Shown here piece after piece: positions 24,806-32,224 of a stretch of 56,521 nucleotides of DNA. Each line of letters opens with the position of its first letter. Positions within the stretch are counted from its first letter, which is position 1. Below the pieces are notes generated by a model that was given only the letters and a program-made list of their open reading frames with translations, was not told where the DNA came from and did no database searches. Source of the stretch: Clostridia bacterium (lineage in GTDB: Bacteria > Bacillota > Clostridia > Christensenellales > Borkfalkiaceae); assembly GCA_900766495.1 (NCBI GenBank), contig CAAFVM010000006.1, forward strand, positions 1 through 56,521, read 5' to 3'. The position numbers and the translations under genes are program-made.

Positions 24806-25696
24806 TTATTTTTCCCATATAATGGAAGTTTCGTTCGCCACAAAACCGGTTATAAGTTCGTCGTCGTTATATAAATACACCGAAACGCCCTTTTGAGTGT
24901 GACATACAGGCACGTTTTCGTTAACCGCTTCTCCGCTTTCGAAACACACGAAATCGGCGCCCTGTATAACGCTTTTGAAGCTTTCGCTGTGGCTTATGGT
25001 TATGGTGTATTTGCCGTCTGCGTCCTTTTCGACCTTGCTCACCTTGCCGTCGCACACGGGGTATACGAAATGCTCGCCCGATACGCTTATTACCCCCTCG
25101 GTATAGGTAACTCCCTCGCCGTGAACCGGCAGATTAAGCGAAAAATCGGTGTAAACGCGCTCGTCTTTTGTTTGCCCCGCTCCGCCGAAAACGCTTTTGA
25201 ACATAGAGTTCATTCCGCTGTTTTCCCAGAAAACGTTGGTCAAAATTATTGCTACCACAAGTAGAAACGCCGCCGCTATCTGCGCCGATATAACGCGCTC
25301 GTATTTTTTATCGCTTATTTTTTCGTCGGCTTTTTTAATAGCTTCTTTCTTCGCCGCCTTTTTGCGGGCTTTTTCTTCGGCTTTTGCGTTTTTGTAACGC
25401 GATTTTCCGGCAGTTCTTTCTTCCGATTTTTCTTCGGCGTTTAAAACGCGTTCGCCGCAATCGCAGGAAGCGCAGTCCTCGCACGATAATTTCAGGCTTT
25501 TGCTTTCTTCCGCTCCTTCGGCAGAACTCGCCTGCGCCGAAACGTTATCGCTTTTCGTTTCGCGTTTTAATAAAGCGTTAAAGCGTTTTATGAATTTGCT
25601 TTTTTTTAACGTTCTTGGTTTGCGTTTATGCACGTACTCGCAGGAAGCGAGCGGAATTTCAATCATTTTTTCGTATTCGCCGCAATCGGTTGTCAT
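24806..25696 (-). CDS. spoIVFA: SpoIVFA-like M23-fold membrane protein
   Basis: 296 residues. A charged, Lys/Glu/Ala-rich cytoplasmic region (residues 1-135, with CEDCASCDCGE) precedes one membrane helix (IAAAFLLVVAIILTNVFW). The outer part ends in a degenerate LytM/M23 domain: GEHFVYPVCDGKVSKVEKD, TITISHSESFKSVIQGAD, VPVCHTQKGVSVYLYNDDEL. Zinc ligands are missing, as in SpoIVFA, which inhibits SpoIVFB until signalled. Start follows AAAGGAG; the stop is 27 bases before spoIVFB. Assignment rests on architecture and position. Confidence 0.82.
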   Translation of the reverse strand: MTTDCGEYEKMIEIPLASCEYVHKRKPRTLKKSKFIKRFNALLKRETKSDNVSAQASSAEGAEESKSLKLSCEDCASCDCGERVLNAEEKSEERTAGKSRYKNAKAEEKARKKAAKKEAIKKADEKISDKKYERVISAQIAAAFLLVVAIILTNVFWENSGMNSMFKSVFGGAGQTKDERVYTDFSLNLPVHGEGVTYTEGVISVSGEHFVYPVCDGKVSKVEKDADGKYTITISHSESFKSVIQGADFVCFESGEAVNENVPVCHTQKGVSVYLYNDDELITGFVANETSIIWEK

Positions 25697-25782
25697 TTTT
25701 TTGCTCCTTTTAATTATCTCGCTTTAAATTATGCGGGCAAAAATTTTTTTAGAACGGGCTTTTAAAAAATATGTCGGCGCGC

Positions 25783-25811
25783 TTGAAACGAGGGCGAAAA
25801 TGTGCTATGAT
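25783..25811 (+). promoter_or_regulatory. Sigma-A promoter of the DUF2726 gene
   Basis: TTGAAA (25783-25788), 17 bases, TATGAT (25806-25811). Transcription would begin within a few bases of the ATG at 25821. Confidence 0.65.
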
Positions 25812-25820
25812 TATATAACT

Positions 25821-26408
25821 ATGTTTAACGTTTTGATTTCCGTTTTAAAAGAAAACAAAAATTTTAGCGCAGCCGCTTCGGGTGCGGTTTTTACGGCAGC
25901 CGAAGAAGCCGCCGAAAGCTCTTCCGCAGACTATAGCGGCGGGCTTTCGCTGTATGCAAAACTCGGCATAATATGCGCGGCGCTCATCGCGGTTTTTATA
26001 ATCATATTTTTAATAGCCCGCAAACTGAAAGAGGCGCAATACTTCAAAAAGCCCTATCTTACGCAAACCGAAATAAGGTACTTCGAGGTGATTTTAAGCG
26101 TTTTGGGCAACGATTATCTGGTTTATCCGCAGGTGAACCTTGCCGCCGTGCTCGATAAAAAAGGCGGCTCGAACGGCAGAACCGAACTTTTCAGAAACGC
26201 CGATTTCGGAGTGTTTACAAAGGAATTCGAACTGCTTGCCTTAATAGAAATAAACGACGCTTCGCACCTGCGCAAAGACCGCATGGAGCGGGATAAAAAA
26301 GTTGCAAAAATCTGCAGAAGCGCAGGCGTTCCTATAATAACTTTCTGGACGAAAGACAAGCTTATTCCCGAAAAAATCGCGCGGGAATTACACAGGTATT
26401 TAAGATAA
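25821..26408 (+). CDS. DUF2726 domain membrane-anchored protein
   Basis: 195 residues from the ATG at 25821. The frame is open back to 25731, but a promoter lies inside that part, so the shorter start is preferred. One membrane helix (LGIICAALIAVFIIIFLIA) precedes a DUF2726 domain: LTQTEIRYFEVILSVLGNDYLVYPQVNLAAVL, FTKEFELLALIEINDASHLRKDRMERDKKVAKICRSAGVPIITFW. The domain resembles a nuclease-like fold, but its activity is not established. There is no SD before the ATG, consistent with a leaderless or near-leaderless mRNA. Divergent from spoIVFA. Confidence 0.85.
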   Translation: MFNVLISVLKENKNFSAAASGAVFTAAEEAAESSSADYSGGLSLYAKLGIICAALIAVFIIIFLIARKLKEAQYFKKPYLTQTEIRYFEVILSVLGNDYLVYPQVNLAAVLDKKGGSNGRTELFRNADFGVFTKEFELLALIEINDASHLRKDRMERDKKVAKICRSAGVPIITFWTKDKLIPEKIARELHRYLR

Positions 26409-26500
26409 AATTTTTCTTCGGTCAAAATAGTTTCTTATCCGTCGCAACAAATCGCGGCGCATAACCGTTTAATATATAACAAAAACAAAAAAACCTGCAA

Positions 26501-26617
26501 ATGAATAAAAAACAAATTAACGCAGCGCTTGAAAACGCAATAAATAAGGCGGCGGAAGCGGCAAAAATCTCGCTTGCTCAAGCTAAAAAAGCTTTAACCG
26601 AAAAAAACGCCGGCTAA
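26501..26617 (+). CDS. Possible 38-residue Ala/Lys-rich peptide
   Basis: The ORF reads MNKKQINAALENAINKAAEA and on to KKALTEKNAG. It is compatible with one amphipathic helix. No SD is seen, and the stop is about 60 bases before the thrS promoter. It could be a chance ORF. Confidence 0.3.
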   Translation: MNKKQINAALENAINKAAEAAKISLAQAKKALTEKNAG

Positions 26618-26675
26618 CAAATACATACGCCTCGACGGCAAAACTAAAAAATATTTTCGCTTTGTTAAAAAAACG

Positions 26676-26704
26676 TTGACAACTTAATTTTGCGGTGATA
26701 TACT
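26676..26704 (+). promoter_or_regulatory. Sigma-A promoter of thrS
   Basis: TTGACA (26676-26681), 17 bases, TATACT (26699-26704), just upstream of the T-box. Confidence 0.88.
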
Positions 26705-26720
26705 GTAGGTAATTTAAAAG

Positions 26721-26953
26721 GCAACGACGGAAAGAGTAATTTTTTTGCGGCGATAAAGAGAGGGGGCGGTAGCTGAAAGCCCTTTCGCACGAAAAAACGA
26801 AGACCATTCCCGAGCCGCGCGCCCAACAAACTTTATTTATTACGAATGAAAGTTTAAGTAAGCGTCGCCGCCCCCGCGTTAAAAGGCAAATTAAGTTAAA
26901 ATCAAGGTGGAACCGTGCAATGCACCCTTGCGAATTTTTCGCGAGGGTTTTTT
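26721..26953 (+). promoter_or_regulatory. T-box leader (threonine) controlling thrS
   Basis: GGAAAGAGTAA opens Stem I, GTAGCTGAAAGCC fits the apical part of Stem I, and the T-box itself is AAGGTGGAACCGTGC near 26904-26918. The terminator ACCCTTGCG...CGCGAGGGT is followed by T7 (26924-26953). The threonine codon ACC at 26803-26805, just before ATTCCCGAGCC, is a likely specifier. Uncharged tRNA-Thr should stabilise the antiterminator and allow thrS transcription. Confidence 0.92.
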
Positions 26954-27078
26954 TATTCGGCATTTCATCAGGCGTTTCTTTCTTATATAAAAAACAGTTA
27001 TAAGAACAGACCGCCGCCGCAAGCGTTAAAAAGTTCCGCCCTAAAAATAAAAAAACAATAAATTAAGTAAGGTGCAAT

Positions 27079-28842
27079 ATGAAAGTTATTTACAACGACG
27101 GACACACGGGCGAATGCCCGCAGGACGAAGAGCTTCACGTAATACGCCACACCGCGGCGCATATTATGGCACAGGCAATTAAACGCCTGTTCCCTCAAGC
27201 CGATTTCGCTTACGGCCCCGCAAACGAAAAAGGTTTCTATTACGACGTAGACCTCGGCGAAACAAAACTCACCGACGAAGATCTTGCCTCGATAGAGCGC
27301 GAAATGAAAAAAATAGTAAAAGAGAATTTGCCCATAAAGGCGTTTACTCTGCCCCGCGCCGAAGCCATAGCTCTTATGAACGAGCGCGGCGAAAAATATA
27401 AGGTCGAACATATAGGCGATCTGCCCGAAGACGCGGTTATAAGCTTCTATCAGCAAGGCGAATATATAGATATGTGCGTGGGACCGCACCTTTGCTATAC
27501 GAAAGCGCTTAAAGCGTTTAAAATTTTAGGTCAGTCGGGCGCGTACTGGAAAAACGATAAAAACAACAAAATGCTCACCCGCGTAAAAGGCATTGCGTTC
27601 GCTTCACAACAGGAACTCGACGACTACCTTAAACTTATGGAAGAAGCCGAAAAACGCGACCACCGCCGCATAGGCAAAGAGATGAATTTGTTCATGCTGC
27701 GCGACGAAGCCCCCGGCTTCCCCTTCTTCCTGCCCAAGGGAATGGTTATTAAAAACGCGCTTATCGATTACTGGCGCGAAATTCACACCCGCGAAAACTA
27801 CGTTGAGGTTTCCACCCCGATGATTATGAATCGTCAGTTGTGGGAAACCAGCGGGCACTGGGACCATTATAAAGACAATATGTACTCCACCGTCATCGAC
27901 GACGAGATTTATTGCATTAAACCCATGAACTGCCCGGGCGGCGTGCTCGTTTACAAAAACAGACCGCACAGCTACCGCGATTTGCCTCTTCGCATAGGCG
28001 AACTGGGCTTGGTTCACCGCCACGAACTCAAAGGCGCGCTTCACGGTTTGTTCCGCGTGCGTTGCTTCACGCAGGACGACGCGCATATCTTTATGCGCCG
28101 CGAACAAATCACCGACGAAATCGTTGGCGTGGTTCACCTTATCAACGAAGTTTATTCAAAATTCGGGTTTAAATATTTCGTAGAACTTTCCACTCGCCCC
28201 GAAAACAGCATGGGTAGCGACGAAGACTGGCAAGCCGCTACCGACGGGCTTAAAACCGCGCTTGAAAAATTAAATCTGCCCTACACCGTAAACGAAGGCG
28301 ACGGCGCGTTCTACGGTCCTAAAATCGACTTTCACCTTGAAGACAGCCTTGGCAGAACGTGGCAGTGCGGAACCATCCAGCTCGACTTCCAGATGCCTTT
28401 GAATTTCGGTTTGGAATATATCGACGAAAACGGCAAACCGCAACGTCCCATAATGGTACACCGCGTTTGCTACGGCTCGATAGAACGTTTTATCGGCATT
28501 ATAACCGAACACTATGCGGGTAAATTCCCCGTATGGCTTGCCCCCACGCAGGTTAAGGTTCTGCCCGTTTCAGAAAAATTCGCCGAATACGGCAAAAAGG
28601 TTTACAACGCCCTGCGCGACGCTAAAGTCCGCGTGGAACTCGACCAGCGCAACGAAAAAATAGGCTATATGATTCGCGAAGCACAGGTTATCGACAGAGT
28701 TCCTTATATGCTCGTTGTCGGGCAGAAAGAGCAGGAAGAAAACACTGTTTCGCTTCGCACGCGCGACGGCAACGAAACCGTTACCATGCCTTTAAACGAA
28801 TTTATAGAAAAGGTTACAGGCGAAATTAAAACCCGCGCGTAA
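27079..28842 (+). CDS. thrS: Threonyl-tRNA synthetase, lacking the N-terminal TGS domain
   Basis: 587 residues, about 50 fewer than the common 640. The protein begins almost directly with the editing domain (RHTAAHIMAQAIKRLFP, with the HxxxH zinc-like motif; later CVGPHLC). The class II core has motif 2 VHRHELKGALHGLFRVRCFTQDDAH, the zinc Cys in MNCPGG, and motif 3 GSIERFIGI; the anticodon domain is LAPTQVKVLPVSEKF to the end. The ubiquitin-like TGS (N1) domain is missing. Start ATG follows TAAGGTG. Controlled by the T-box. Confidence 0.97.
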   Translation: MKVIYNDGHTGECPQDEELHVIRHTAAHIMAQAIKRLFPQADFAYGPANEKGFYYDVDLGETKLTDEDLASIEREMKKIVKENLPIKAFTLPRAEAIALMNERGEKYKVEHIGDLPEDAVISFYQQGEYIDMCVGPHLCYTKALKAFKILGQSGAYWKNDKNNKMLTRVKGIAFASQQELDDYLKLMEEAEKRDHRRIGKEMNLFMLRDEAPGFPFFLPKGMVIKNALIDYWREIHTRENYVEVSTPMIMNRQLWETSGHWDHYKDNMYSTVIDDEIYCIKPMNCPGGVLVYKNRPHSYRDLPLRIGELGLVHRHELKGALHGLFRVRCFTQDDAHIFMRREQITDEIVGVVHLINEVYSKFGFKYFVELSTRPENSMGSDEDWQAATDGLKTALEKLNLPYTVNEGDGAFYGPKIDFHLEDSLGRTWQCGTIQLDFQMPLNFGLEYIDENGKPQRPIMVHRVCYGSIERFIGIITEHYAGKFPVWLAPTQVKVLPVSEKFAEYGKKVYNALRDAKVRVELDQRNEKIGYMIREAQVIDRVPYMLVVGQKEQEENTVSLRTRDGNETVTMPLNEFIEKVTGEIKTRA

Positions 28843-28852
28843 TTATAAACAC

Positions 28853-28881
28853 GGGGCTATAAGCCGATTAACGGCACTTTC
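28853..28881. repeat. 3'-end palindromic element, copy d
   Basis: GGGGCTATAAGCCGATTAACGG-type element, 11 bases past the thrS stop; the minus-strand core reads TTAATCGGCTTATAG. Confidence 0.7.
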
Positions 28882-28910
28882 GCATTGATTAACGACACAA
28901 AAAATTTTCC

Positions 28911-29022
28911 GTCATGTTGAGCTTGTCGAAACATCTAGGCGCAGCCGCACGTTTGATTACGGCACCTACCTAACCCACGTGGCACAAGACTTAAACAACA
29001 GCACTACCCCGCCGCGGGAAAT
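28911..29022 (+). repeat. Interspersed repeat unit A
   Basis: GTCATGTTGAGC, AAACATCTA, GATTACGGCAC, CTAACCCACG, CAACAGCACTACCCCG and CCGCGGGAA boxes in family order. With 29611-29815 it flanks the gene at 29080 in direct orientation. Confidence 0.75.
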
Positions 29023-29033
29023 AAGAAAACAAA

Positions 29034-29067
29034 AAAACGCAAAGAGTAAACTCCTTTGCGTTTTTTA
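29034..29067 (+). terminator. Intrinsic terminator
   Basis: AAACGCAAAG and CTTTGCGTTT pair around AGTAAACTC, then T run. It ends only 13 bases before the ATG at 29080. Confidence 0.8.
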
Positions 29068-29079
29068 TAAATAACGATT

Positions 29080-29568
29080 ATGAAAAAATTCGATATAATA
29101 AAACCGCTTGACATAAGTAGTTATAAAAAACTCGGAATAAACAACGAAAGCCGCGGAATAGTTTACGAAGTTTTAAGCGACGGCGTAAACGCCATATTTT
29201 TTAATCCGCATAATACGGGCGAAGCGTTTACCGCTTTTATTGAAAATAACAACTTAAAAAAAGAAGAATTACGTTTACCTGACGAAATAATAGCCGAATT
29301 AAACGAAAAAATCGATGCGGTTTTAAAGAAGAGCAAAAGCGCCGCCACTCCGTTACCCGTAAAAGCTTACGACCATGTTGAACTTATAACCGATAGCGCG
29401 GAATACGCAAAGTTCGGCATTAAAAAAGGAATGCACGGAGTTGTAATGGATGATTATGCCGTTCAAAATTGCGTTGAGGTAGATTTTTCGGTTACCGACG
29501 AAAACGGCGAGGAAATAGGCGATTGTATATCGGTTAACGTAAAACACCTTAAAGTTTTAAGCGATTAA
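29080..29568 (+). CDS. Hypothetical protein with two similar halves
   Basis: 162 residues, soluble. Two related segments are visible: residues 3-45 (DIIKPLDISSYKKLGINNESRGIVYEVL) and 98-160 (DHVELITDSAEYAKFGIKKG, then MHGVVMDDY...NVKHLKVL), sharing a pattern [DxI/V]...Y.K.GI..[G]..G.V, which suggests two small SH3-like beta barrels. No known function. There is no SD, and a terminator ends 13 bases before the ATG, so its own promoter is not visible. The gene sits between two direct copies of the interspersed repeat. Confidence 0.7.
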   Translation: MKKFDIIKPLDISSYKKLGINNESRGIVYEVLSDGVNAIFFNPHNTGEAFTAFIENNNLKKEELRLPDEIIAELNEKIDAVLKKSKSAATPLPVKAYDHVELITDSAEYAKFGIKKGMHGVVMDDYAVQNCVEVDFSVTDENGEEIGDCISVNVKHLKVLSD

Positions 29569-29569
29569 C

Positions 29570-29599
29570 CCCGTCTATAGGTCAATTAACGATACTTTC
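29570..29599. repeat. 3'-end palindromic element, copy e
   Basis: Minus-strand core TTAATTGACCTATAG, two bases past the stop of the 29080 gene. Confidence 0.65.
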
Positions 29600-29610
29600 G
29601 CAAATTTTAT

Positions 29611-29815
29611 GTCATGTTGAGCAAGCGAAGCGCAGTCGAAACATCTCGCGGAAGCGTTGCTTGTTTACGGCACAAACCTAACCCACGCGGCGCAAAACTT
29701 AAACAACAGCACCACCCCGCTGCGGGGAAGAAAAAAGAATTCGTTTCCACGAGATTCCTCGGCTTCGCTCGGAATGACAGTGGGATTAGTAAAAACATTT
29801 CACTCGGAATGACAA
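29611..29815 (+). repeat. Interspersed repeat, units A plus B
   Basis: Starts GTCATGTTGAGCAAGCGAAG and ends with unit B (ACGAGATTCCTCGGCTTCGC, GGAATGACAG). A partial extra CTCGGAATGACA follows at about 29803-29815. ORFs on both strands here are repeat products. The gap 29569-29917 holds only repeats and a terminator. Confidence 0.75.
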
Positions 29816-29838
29816 AATGTATCATCGAAAAAAACCAA

Positions 29839-29874
29839 AAAACGCAAAAGGTCAAAAACCCTTTGCGTTTTTTA
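29839..29874. terminator. Bidirectional intrinsic terminator
   Basis: AAAACGCAAAAGG and CCCTTTGCGTTTT pair with T runs on both strands, between convergent genes. Its stem resembles that of the terminator at 29034. Confidence 0.75.
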
Positions 29875-29917
29875 TAATTAGTAATTCAAGTTATAACAAT
29901 TATTTCAAGTTTAAAAC

Positions 29918-30592
29918 TCACTGTTCCATTTTGCGCTTTACGTCGCTTATGTTGCTTGCTCCCGAAGATGCGGCAGCCTTTTTCTTTTGCGCGGCGCTTA
30001 TAAGTTTAAGACCGAAGAACAACCCCAAACCTATTTGCACGGGGATGGCTCCGATATATATAAGATAATCGGCTGTCCACTCGACTCCGAGAAACTGCGG
30101 CGTTAAATAAACGGAAGTTGCAAGCGTCCAAATAAGGCAGGAGACAAGCACTAGCGTAGCCCACGTTTTATACCACAACGCGTTAAACACAATGAACACT
30201 ATAAACGTAACGGGTATTGCGTAAATGAACGCAAGCACCACCCCGCGCGAAGTAACGCCCGACCACCTGCAAATACAGAATACAGCCGTAGCTACCACCC
30301 ACACAAGCACCGCCGAAATTATGGTTATTAAAAATTTCTGCACGGGCGTAAGGCGTTTTGTGCGAATGTTTTTTTTGATGTCGGCGTTTTCTTTAAGCAA
30401 ACAATCAACGCTGACGTCGAACAAATCGGCTATTTTTTTAACCGTTTCAACGTCGGGCAAAGCCTCGGCACGCTCCCATTTCGAAACCGCTTTATCCGAA
30501 TAATTCAGCTTTTCGGCAAGTTCCGCCTGCGTCATTTTATAAATTTTTCGCAAATCGCAAATATTTTTTGCAACAATCTCTCGTAATTCCAT
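29918..30592 (-). CDS. XRE-family regulator with four membrane helices
   Basis: 224 residues. N-terminal helix-turn-helix (residues 5-65): NICDLRKIYKMTQAELAEKL, YSDKAVSKWERAEALPDVETVKKIADLFDVSVDCLL. Four hydrophobic helices follow (about 85-195). This is a common clostridial type of membrane-tethered regulator; target and signal are unknown. Convergent with the 29080 gene. Confidence 0.88.
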   Translation of the reverse strand: MELREIVAKNICDLRKIYKMTQAELAEKLNYSDKAVSKWERAEALPDVETVKKIADLFDVSVDCLLKENADIKKNIRTKRLTPVQKFLITIISAVLVWVVATAVFCICRWSGVTSRGVVLAFIYAIPVTFIVFIVFNALWYKTWATLVLVSCLIWTLATSVYLTPQFLGVEWTADYLIYIGAIPVQIGLGLFFGLKLISAAQKKKAAASSGASNISDVKRKMEQ

Positions 30593-30651
30593 AAGTTCAT
30601 TGTATCATAAAAAAACTAAAAAAACAAGCGTATAACACCGTAAATAATAAT

Positions 30652-30666
30652 TCTACTCACGGTAGA
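30652..30666. repeat. Short palindrome TCTACTCACGGTAGA, copy 1
   Basis: CTAC-TCACG-GTAG hairpin. An identical 15-base copy lies at 31902-31916, so the two flank the first degV gene. Confidence 0.6.
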
Positions 30667-30730
30667 CAAGGCAAAAAAACTCTCTACCGACAAAATTCGC
30701 TTAAGTAGAGGCAGACACCGCAACTGTTAC

Positions 30731-30760
30731 TTGATAATTTTGCACGCGGCGGTATATAAT
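30731..30760 (+). promoter_or_regulatory. Sigma-A-like promoter of the first degV gene
   Basis: TTGATA (30731-30736), 18 bases, TATAAT (30755-30760). The leader to 30961 is about 195 bases and AT-rich, without an obvious known riboswitch. Confidence 0.55.
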
Positions 30761-30960
30761 ATTAAAAGAAAGCGCGGCGGCTTTATTTTTTACTTCCGCT
30801 CGCAATTTTTTATTGCCGCTTTTTATTTTTTTAATTCGATTTACCGGCTCAAAAAAATAAAAGCGTTCGTCCGCCCCCTTATGTTATAGCGGAAATTTAA
30901 ACAGTTTACGCAACTTGCTTTTGGCAAAATACATACACACGTTTCATACAGGAGTTAAAA

Positions 30961-31818
30961 ATGAACATAGCAATTTCGGCTGAAACAGCCGTAGACTTAC
31001 CAAAAGAATTAGCCGACAGATATCCGATTTCGGTAGTGCCGTTTTCGGTTACTCTCGGCGACAAAGACTACGAAGACGGAAAAATTACCGCCGAACAGAT
31101 TTTTGAATTTGTTGATAAAACGGGAAAATTACCAAAAACCGGCGCGGTAAATCCGCAAAACTATCTTGAACATTTTCAAAATCTTTTAAAAACGCACGAC
31201 GCAGTTATTCACTTTGCCCTGTCTTCCAACGTATCCTCTACGTTTTCAAACGCGCAAAACGCAGCGGCACAACTTAAAAACGTTTACGTAATAGACACGA
31301 AAAGCCTTTCCACGGGAATTGCCCTTCAAGCAATATACGCCCAAGAGCTTGCTTCAAAAGGCGAAACCCCGGAAGAGATAGTCAAAAAATGCCTCGCCCG
31401 AGTAGATAAGGTACACGCAGGCGCATTGCTTGTCCGCATCGACTATATGTATAAAGGCGGCAGATGCAACGCGCTTCAACTTTTCGGCGCAAATCTTTTG
31501 AAGCTTCGCGTACAAATTACAATGAAAGACGGCAGAATGACGCCCTCGAAAAAATACCGCGGAAAAATCGACGCTTGCATACAAACCTACTTGACCGACG
31601 TTTTGAACACCTATAAAAACCCCGACCTCACACGCGTTTTCATTACATACACCTCGGCAGAGCCGGAAACGGTTACGTTTGCGAAAGAGTTGCTTAAAAA
31701 ACGCGGTTTCAAAGAAATTTACGAAGCAAAGGCGGGCGCTTCGGTTACGTCGCACTGCGGAAACAACTGCTTCGGCATTATGTTCTTCACCGACGGCGAC
31801 AATCCCGACATCGCGTAA
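30961..31818 (+). CDS. DegV family (FakB-like) fatty-acid-binding protein 1
   Basis: 285 residues. DegV fold: N-terminal ISAETAVDLPKEL, then TGAVNPQNYLEHF, ALSSNVSSTFSNA, VIDTKSLSTGIALQ, IDYMYKGGRCNALQLFGANLLKLR, and C-terminal GASVTSHCGNNCFGIMFF. DegV/FakB proteins carry fatty acids to the kinase FakA for use in phospholipid synthesis. SD AGGAG. A paralogue with the same length follows at 32225, but each has its own promoter. Confidence 0.92.
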   Translation: MNIAISAETAVDLPKELADRYPISVVPFSVTLGDKDYEDGKITAEQIFEFVDKTGKLPKTGAVNPQNYLEHFQNLLKTHDAVIHFALSSNVSSTFSNAQNAAAQLKNVYVIDTKSLSTGIALQAIYAQELASKGETPEEIVKKCLARVDKVHAGALLVRIDYMYKGGRCNALQLFGANLLKLRVQITMKDGRMTPSKKYRGKIDACIQTYLTDVLNTYKNPDLTRVFITYTSAEPETVTFAKELLKKRGFKEIYEAKAGASVTSHCGNNCFGIMFFTDGDNPDIA

Positions 31819-31873
31819 CGCCAAACCGAAATAATCCGTAAATGTGTTAAAAACAAAACGCGCTATTTAAAAA

Positions 31874-31902
31874 AGCCCGTCTATAAGGCGATAAACGACA
31901 CT
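31874..31902. repeat. 3'-end palindromic element, copy f
   Basis: Minus-strand core TTTATCGCCTTATAG, about 60 bases past the stop of the first degV gene. Confidence 0.65.
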
Positions 31903-31916
31903 CTACTCACGGTAGA
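31902..31916. repeat. Short palindrome TCTACTCACGGTAGA, copy 2
   Basis: Identical to 30652-30666. A third partial copy, TCTACTCA, follows at about 31933. Confidence 0.6.
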
Positions 31917-31949
31917 ATATTAAAAAAATCACTCTACTCATAAAAAAAT

Positions 31950-31979
31950 AATCGTAGAAGCAATTCTGCGATTTTTTTT
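31950..31979 (+). terminator. Intrinsic terminator of the first degV gene
   Basis: AATCGTAGAA and TTCTGCGATT form a 10-bp stem with a GCAA tetraloop, followed by T6. Confidence 0.85.
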
Positions 31980-31989
31980 GTTTTGGCGC

Positions 31990-32018
31990 TTGATTTTTCT
32001 TTCCCTTAAAAATATAAT
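31990..32018 (+). promoter_or_regulatory. Sigma-A-like promoter of the second degV gene
   Basis: TTGATT (31990-31995), 17 bases, TATAAT (32013-32018). The ~200-base leader contains a hairpin with ACGGGCG and CGCCCGT arms at about 32116-32163. Confidence 0.6.
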
Positions 32019-32224
32019 TTTTATAGGCACGGCGAACGGGAAACCGCGAGCCGCCCTACAAGGTCGAACTACCCCCCCCTACTAAGGCAACCGTCACAAG
32101 TTACCGAAAACATCACGGGCGTTTTCCGCTTTCATCTCCTTTTTTATCGGAAATGCGCCCGTCGACCTATGTAGGAGCCGCAAAAAAATAAAAATTATTC
32201 CTGAACAACAAGGACGAAAAAAGA

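Noticed and set aside
26583..26963. 126-residue ORF on the minus strand
   Set aside because: Lies antisense across the thrS promoter and T-box leader, which explain the region fully.
29607..29877. ORFs on both strands (82 and 87 residues)
   Set aside because: Both translate repeat units A and B; the peptide FRAKPRN is typical of such spurious ORFs.
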